DNA of 64,000 nucleotides from Nocardiopsis quinghaiensis (GTDB taxonomy: Bacteria > Actinomycetota > Actinomycetes > Streptosporangiales > Streptosporangiaceae): contig NZ_VWVU01000006.1 of the NCBI RefSeq assembly GCF_008638365.1, positions 1 through 64,000 on the forward strand, written 5' to 3'. Both the position numbers and the translations under genes were made by a program. The notes beneath the pieces are model-generated. The model had not been told where the DNA came from. It saw nothing but the letters and a program-made list of their open reading frames with translations, and did no database searches. Position 1 is the first letter of the stretch; each line of letters begins with the position of its first letter. Positions 61,064-64,000 of this stretch are shown one piece after another.

Positions 61064-63274
61064 TCAGAACAACTCGACCGCCCGCGAGTAGTGGCAGGCG
61101 TCCGGGTGCCCGGCCCCCCGGTCCACCAGCTCCGGCGGCTCCTCCACGCACTTGACGCGCTCGTTCTCCGACAGCTCGTCGGCGAACTTCGGGCACCGGG
61201 TCCGGAACCGGCAGCCCGACGGCGGGTTGGCCGGGCTGGGCACGTCGCCGGTGACGACGATCCGCTCCCGCGTCCGCTCCTTGACCGGGTCCGGCAGCGG
61301 AATGGCCGAGATCAGCGCCTGCGTGTACGGGTGCGCGGGCGCCCTGAACAGGTCCTCGGCCGTCCCCGTCTCCACGATCTTGCCGAGGTACATCACGGCC
61401 ACCCGGTCGGCGATGTGCTTGACCACCGACAGGTCGTGCGAGACGAACAGGTACGACAGGCCCAGATCGTCCTGGAGGTCCTCCAGCAGGTTGATCACCC
61501 CCGCCTGGATGGACACGTCCAGGGCGGAGACCGGCTCGTCCAGGATGAGCACCTTGGGGTTGAGCGCCAGCGCGCGGGCGATGCCGATGCGCTGGCGCTG
61601 GCCTCCCGAGAACTCGTGCGGGTAGCGCGCACCGTGCTCGGAGTTGAGGCCCACCAGCTCCAGCAGTTCCCTGACCCGCTTCCTGGCGGTGCCGTTGCCC
61701 TGACCGTGGATCCGCAGCGGTTCGGCGACGATGTCCGCGACCGTCATGCGCGGGTCCAGGGAGGCGAACGGGTCCTGGAACACCAGCTGGAGGTCCCGGC
61801 GCAGCGGCCGCAACTGGCGCGGGGACATCGAGTGCAGCGGCTGTCCCCGGTAGTGGACCTCGCCCGACGTCTGCCTGATCAGCTGGAGCATGAGCCGGGC
61901 GGTGGTGGACTTCCCGCATCCGGACTCGCCGACCAGGGCGAGCGTCTCGTGCTCGTACAGGTCCAGGGAGATCCCCGAGACCGCCTGCACCTCTCCGACC
62001 CTCCTCTTGAGCAGGCCCTTGGAGCGGATCGGGAAGTGCTTCACGAGTTCCCGCACGGTCAGGACGGCCTCCCGGCCGCTGCCGCCGGCGGCGCCCCCCG
62101 AGGTCCCGTCGACCTCGGCGAGCGCCTGCTCGGCCTGCTCGGCCTGCTCCTCCGCGGCCTCGGTGGTGTCGGCCTCCACCGCCGTTCCCCTGAACAGGTC
62201 GGTGGGCTGGGCGTTCTCCAACTCGTCGCTGAAGTGGCAGGCCGACGTGTGCGTGTCGGTGTCCCCCACCTGGACGCTGACCCGCTCCCCGTTCCCGTCG
62301 GTCGCCAGCAGGCGCGGCTCCTGCTCGTGGCAGAGGTCCCGGGCCATCGGACAGCGCGGCGCGAACGCGCACCCTCCGGGCAGGGAGAGCAGTGAGGGCG
62401 GGGTCCCCAGGATGGGGGTGAGCCGCTCGCTCCGGTCCTCGTCCAGCCGGGGCAGCGATCCCAGCAGGCCCAGGGCGTAGGGCATCCGCGGCTGGTAGAA
62501 GACGTCCTCCACCGGCCCCATCTCCACGATGCGGCCGCCGTACATCACGCCGATCCGGTCGACGTGTCCGGCCACCACACCCAGGTCGTGGGTGATCAGC
62601 ACCAGCGCGGCGCCCGTCTCCTTCCGAGCCGATTCCAGGGCCCCCAGGACCTGTGCCTGGACGGTCACGTCCAGGGCCGTGGTCGGCTCGTCGGCGATGA
62701 TGACGTCCGGCTCGTTGGCCATCGCGATGGCGATCACCACGCGCTGGCGCATACCGCCCGACAACTCGTGCGGGTACTGCTTGAGCCGCTGTTCGGGGTT
62801 GGGGATGTCCACCAGTTCCAGCAGTTCCAGCGCACGGGCCGTCGCGGCCTTCTTGCCCACCTTGCGGTGCGCGAGTACGGCCTCGGCGATCTGGTAGCCG
62901 ACCGTGTAGACGGGGTTGAGCGAGGTCAGCGGATCCTGGAAGATCATCGCGATCCGGTTGCCGCGGACCTTGCTGATCTGCTCGTCCTTGAGGCCGACGA
63001 TCTCCTGGCCCAGCACCTTCGCCGATCCCTCGACGCGGGCGTTCTTGGGCAGCAGTCCCATGACCGCCATGGAGGTCACGGACTTGCCCGATCCGGACTC
63101 GCCCACGATCCCCAGTGCCTCGCCCCGGCGCAGGACGTAGGACACCTCGCGCACGGCGGGCAGCGGCCCGTCGTCGGAGGGGAAGGTCACGCTGAGGTCG
63201 CTGACCTCCAGCACCACGTCGCCGGTTCCCGGCGAGGCGGTCTCCTCGTTGCTCATGTGGTCAGTCGTGGTCAT
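61064..63274 (-). CDS. Dipeptide/oligopeptide ABC transporter, fused double ATPase
   Basis: A 736-residue protein joining the two ATPase subunits (DppD-like, residues 1-345, and DppF-like, about 395-736) by an acidic, Ala/Glu-rich linker. Each half has Walker A ('GESGSGKSV' and 'GESGCGKST'), signature ('LSGGMRQR', 'FSGGQRQR') and Walker B. Each ends in the oligo_HPY extension with cysteines ('APRCPMARDLC...C', 'TRCPKFADELSENERVKC...C'), a possible iron-sulfur site. The start ATG 63274 overlaps the permease stop. Confidence 0.94.
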   Translation of the reverse strand: MTTTDHMSNEETASPGTGDVVLEVSDLSVTFPSDDGPLPAVREVSYVLRRGEALGIVGESGSGKSVTSMAVMGLLPKNARVEGSAKVLGQEIVGLKDEQISKVRGNRIAMIFQDPLTSLNPVYTVGYQIAEAVLAHRKVGKKAATARALELLELVDIPNPEQRLKQYPHELSGGMRQRVVIAIAMANEPDVIIADEPTTALDVTVQAQVLGALESARKETGAALVLITHDLGVVAGHVDRIGVMYGGRIVEMGPVEDVFYQPRMPYALGLLGSLPRLDEDRSERLTPILGTPPSLLSLPGGCAFAPRCPMARDLCHEQEPRLLATDGNGERVSVQVGDTDTHTSACHFSDELENAQPTDLFRGTAVEADTTEAAEEQAEQAEQALAEVDGTSGGAAGGSGREAVLTVRELVKHFPIRSKGLLKRRVGEVQAVSGISLDLYEHETLALVGESGCGKSTTARLMLQLIRQTSGEVHYRGQPLHSMSPRQLRPLRRDLQLVFQDPFASLDPRMTVADIVAEPLRIHGQGNGTARKRVRELLELVGLNSEHGARYPHEFSGGQRQRIGIARALALNPKVLILDEPVSALDVSIQAGVINLLEDLQDDLGLSYLFVSHDLSVVKHIADRVAVMYLGKIVETGTAEDLFRAPAHPYTQALISAIPLPDPVKERTRERIVVTGDVPSPANPPSGCRFRTRCPKFADELSENERVKCVEEPPELVDRGAGHPDACHYSRAVELF

Positions 63275-64000
63275 CGCCGCACCATGCTCTGTCGTGGGTC
63301 GAGGGCGTCGCGGAGCCCGTCGCCGATGAAGTTGATCGTCAGGCACACCACCACCAGCAGCACACCCGGCGGATAGAACAGCCAGGGCCGGGTGGACGCC
63401 GCCGTGCGCGCGTCGCCGATCATCTGCCCGAGGGAGATGTCGGGTGACTGGATGCCGAACTGGAGGAAGGACATGCCCGCCTCCAGCAGGATCGCCACGG
63501 CGATCAGCAGGGTCGCCGCGACGATGATCGGCCCGGCGGCGTTGGGCAGCAGGTGGCGGACGATGATCCAGCCGGGCGAGGCCCCCGCGGCCCTCGCCGC
63601 CTCCACGAACTCCTGCTCGCGCAGGGACAGGACCACGCCGCGCACGACGCGGGCGATCTGCGCCCACGCGAAGAAGCTGATGATGAGGGCCACCGCGTAC
63701 CAGGTGGTCCCGCCCCGGACGTTGCCCGAGATCGCGGCGACCATCACCAGCAGCGGCACGATCATGAACACGTCCACGACGCGCATCATGAGCCCGTCGA
63801 CGCGGCCCCCGTAGTAGCCCGCGGTGGCGCCCCACAGGGAGCCGACGACGGTGCCCACGATCGACACCGTGAACGCGACCTTCAGCGTCTGCTGGGCGCC
63901 GCGCATGAGCTGGCCCAGGACGTCGTGCCCGGCGGTGGTGGTGCCGAGCGGGTGGTCGGCGTTGGGCGGAACGCTCGGCGGGATCTCCAGGTGGACGGTG
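63271..64000 (-). CDS. Dipeptide/oligopeptide ABC permease (DppC-like), 5' partial
   Basis: The frame is open through the right window edge; an internal ATG at 63906 is not the real start because upstream residues ('DHPLGTTTAGHDVLGQLMRGA') are the conserved DppC beginning. The visible part contains four or more helices, EAA loop 'EFVEAARAAGASPGWIIVRHLLPNA' and the C-terminal 'GDGLRDALDPRQ'. Overlaps the ATPase gene by ATGA. The second permease and binding protein should lie beyond the edge. Confidence 0.94.
   Translation of the reverse strand, partial: TVHLEIPPSVPPNADHPLGTTTAGHDVLGQLMRGAQQTLKVAFTVSIVGTVVGSLWGATAGYYGGRVDGLMMRVVDVFMIVPLLVMVAAISGNVRGGTTWYAVALIISFFAWAQIARVVRGVVLSLREQEFVEAARAAGASPGWIIVRHLLPNAAGPIIVAATLLIAVAILLEAGMSFLQFGIQSPDISLGQMIGDARTAASTRPWLFYPPGVLLVVVCLTINFIGDGLRDALDPRQSMVRR

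Overview
The window is high-GC DNA from an actinomycete, most likely Nocardiopsis or a close relative in Nocardiopsaceae. The evidence is the strong GC codon bias, frequent GTG and TTG starts, an XRE/DUF397/anti-sigma-type ATPase trio, an actinomycete-style excisionase/integrase pair and several DUF families typical of the group. The genus is an inference.

Left end (1-3.8 kb): the right-hand end of an integrated element of the actinomycete integrative and conjugative (AICE) type. It has a helicase-like ATPase cut by the window edge, a small protein, an excisionase and a tyrosine integrase, overlapping or close together. The integrase runs up to the 3' end of a tRNA-Phe gene, the probable attachment site. 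The tRNA cluster Glu-Asp-Phe follows on the minus strand. From 4 to 11 kb come ordinary chromosomal genes: a metallophosphoesterase-like membrane protein, a small zincin, two MFS transporters (one with a TetR regulator), a PspC protein and a PPOX/F420-type protein.

Island at tRNA-Lys (11.5-21.7 kb): an intact tRNA-Lys is followed by an 8.8-kb segment that ends in a second copy of the tRNA-Lys 3' half. A third, more degraded copy lies 1,128 bp further on. The segment has no integrase. Its centre is a compact lasso-peptide cluster: a precursor with core GQGQAQNENKRNPYN, a macrolactam synthetase, a fused leader-binding/protease protein and a GNAT acetyltransferase, with overlapping start and stop codons. 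Core and acetyltransferase together point to the acetylated albusnodin type. The cluster is flanked by regulators (ATPase/XRE/DUF397 on one side, an XRE protein on the other) and followed by a CYTH protein. Then comes a distinctly AT-richer pair, a DEDD-type 3'-5' exonuclease and a two-helix membrane protein.

Middle (22-33.7 kb): undecaprenyl-diphosphatase with an unusual acidic tail; an ABC importer operon (possible leader peptide, ATPase, permease, lipoprotein) followed by a RutA-like flavin monooxygenase; a phosphotransferase; an alpha/beta hydrolase; and NhaA, with a perfect 24-bp inverted repeat between the last two.

Right half (33.8-64 kb): urea carboxylase and allophanate hydrolase behind a GntR regulator and a DASS transporter; a TAXI-type binding protein next to a two-component system; DoxX, NADAR, and an SDR with a divergent XRE regulator; a sugar ABC importer with a GH3 beta-glucosidase and a TetR regulator; an L,D-transpeptidase; an SMR efflux protein with its TetR; a PBP4-type carboxypeptidase; and an oligopeptide/dipeptide ABC system running off the right edge. 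Convergent gene pairs are usually separated by long perfect GC hairpins.
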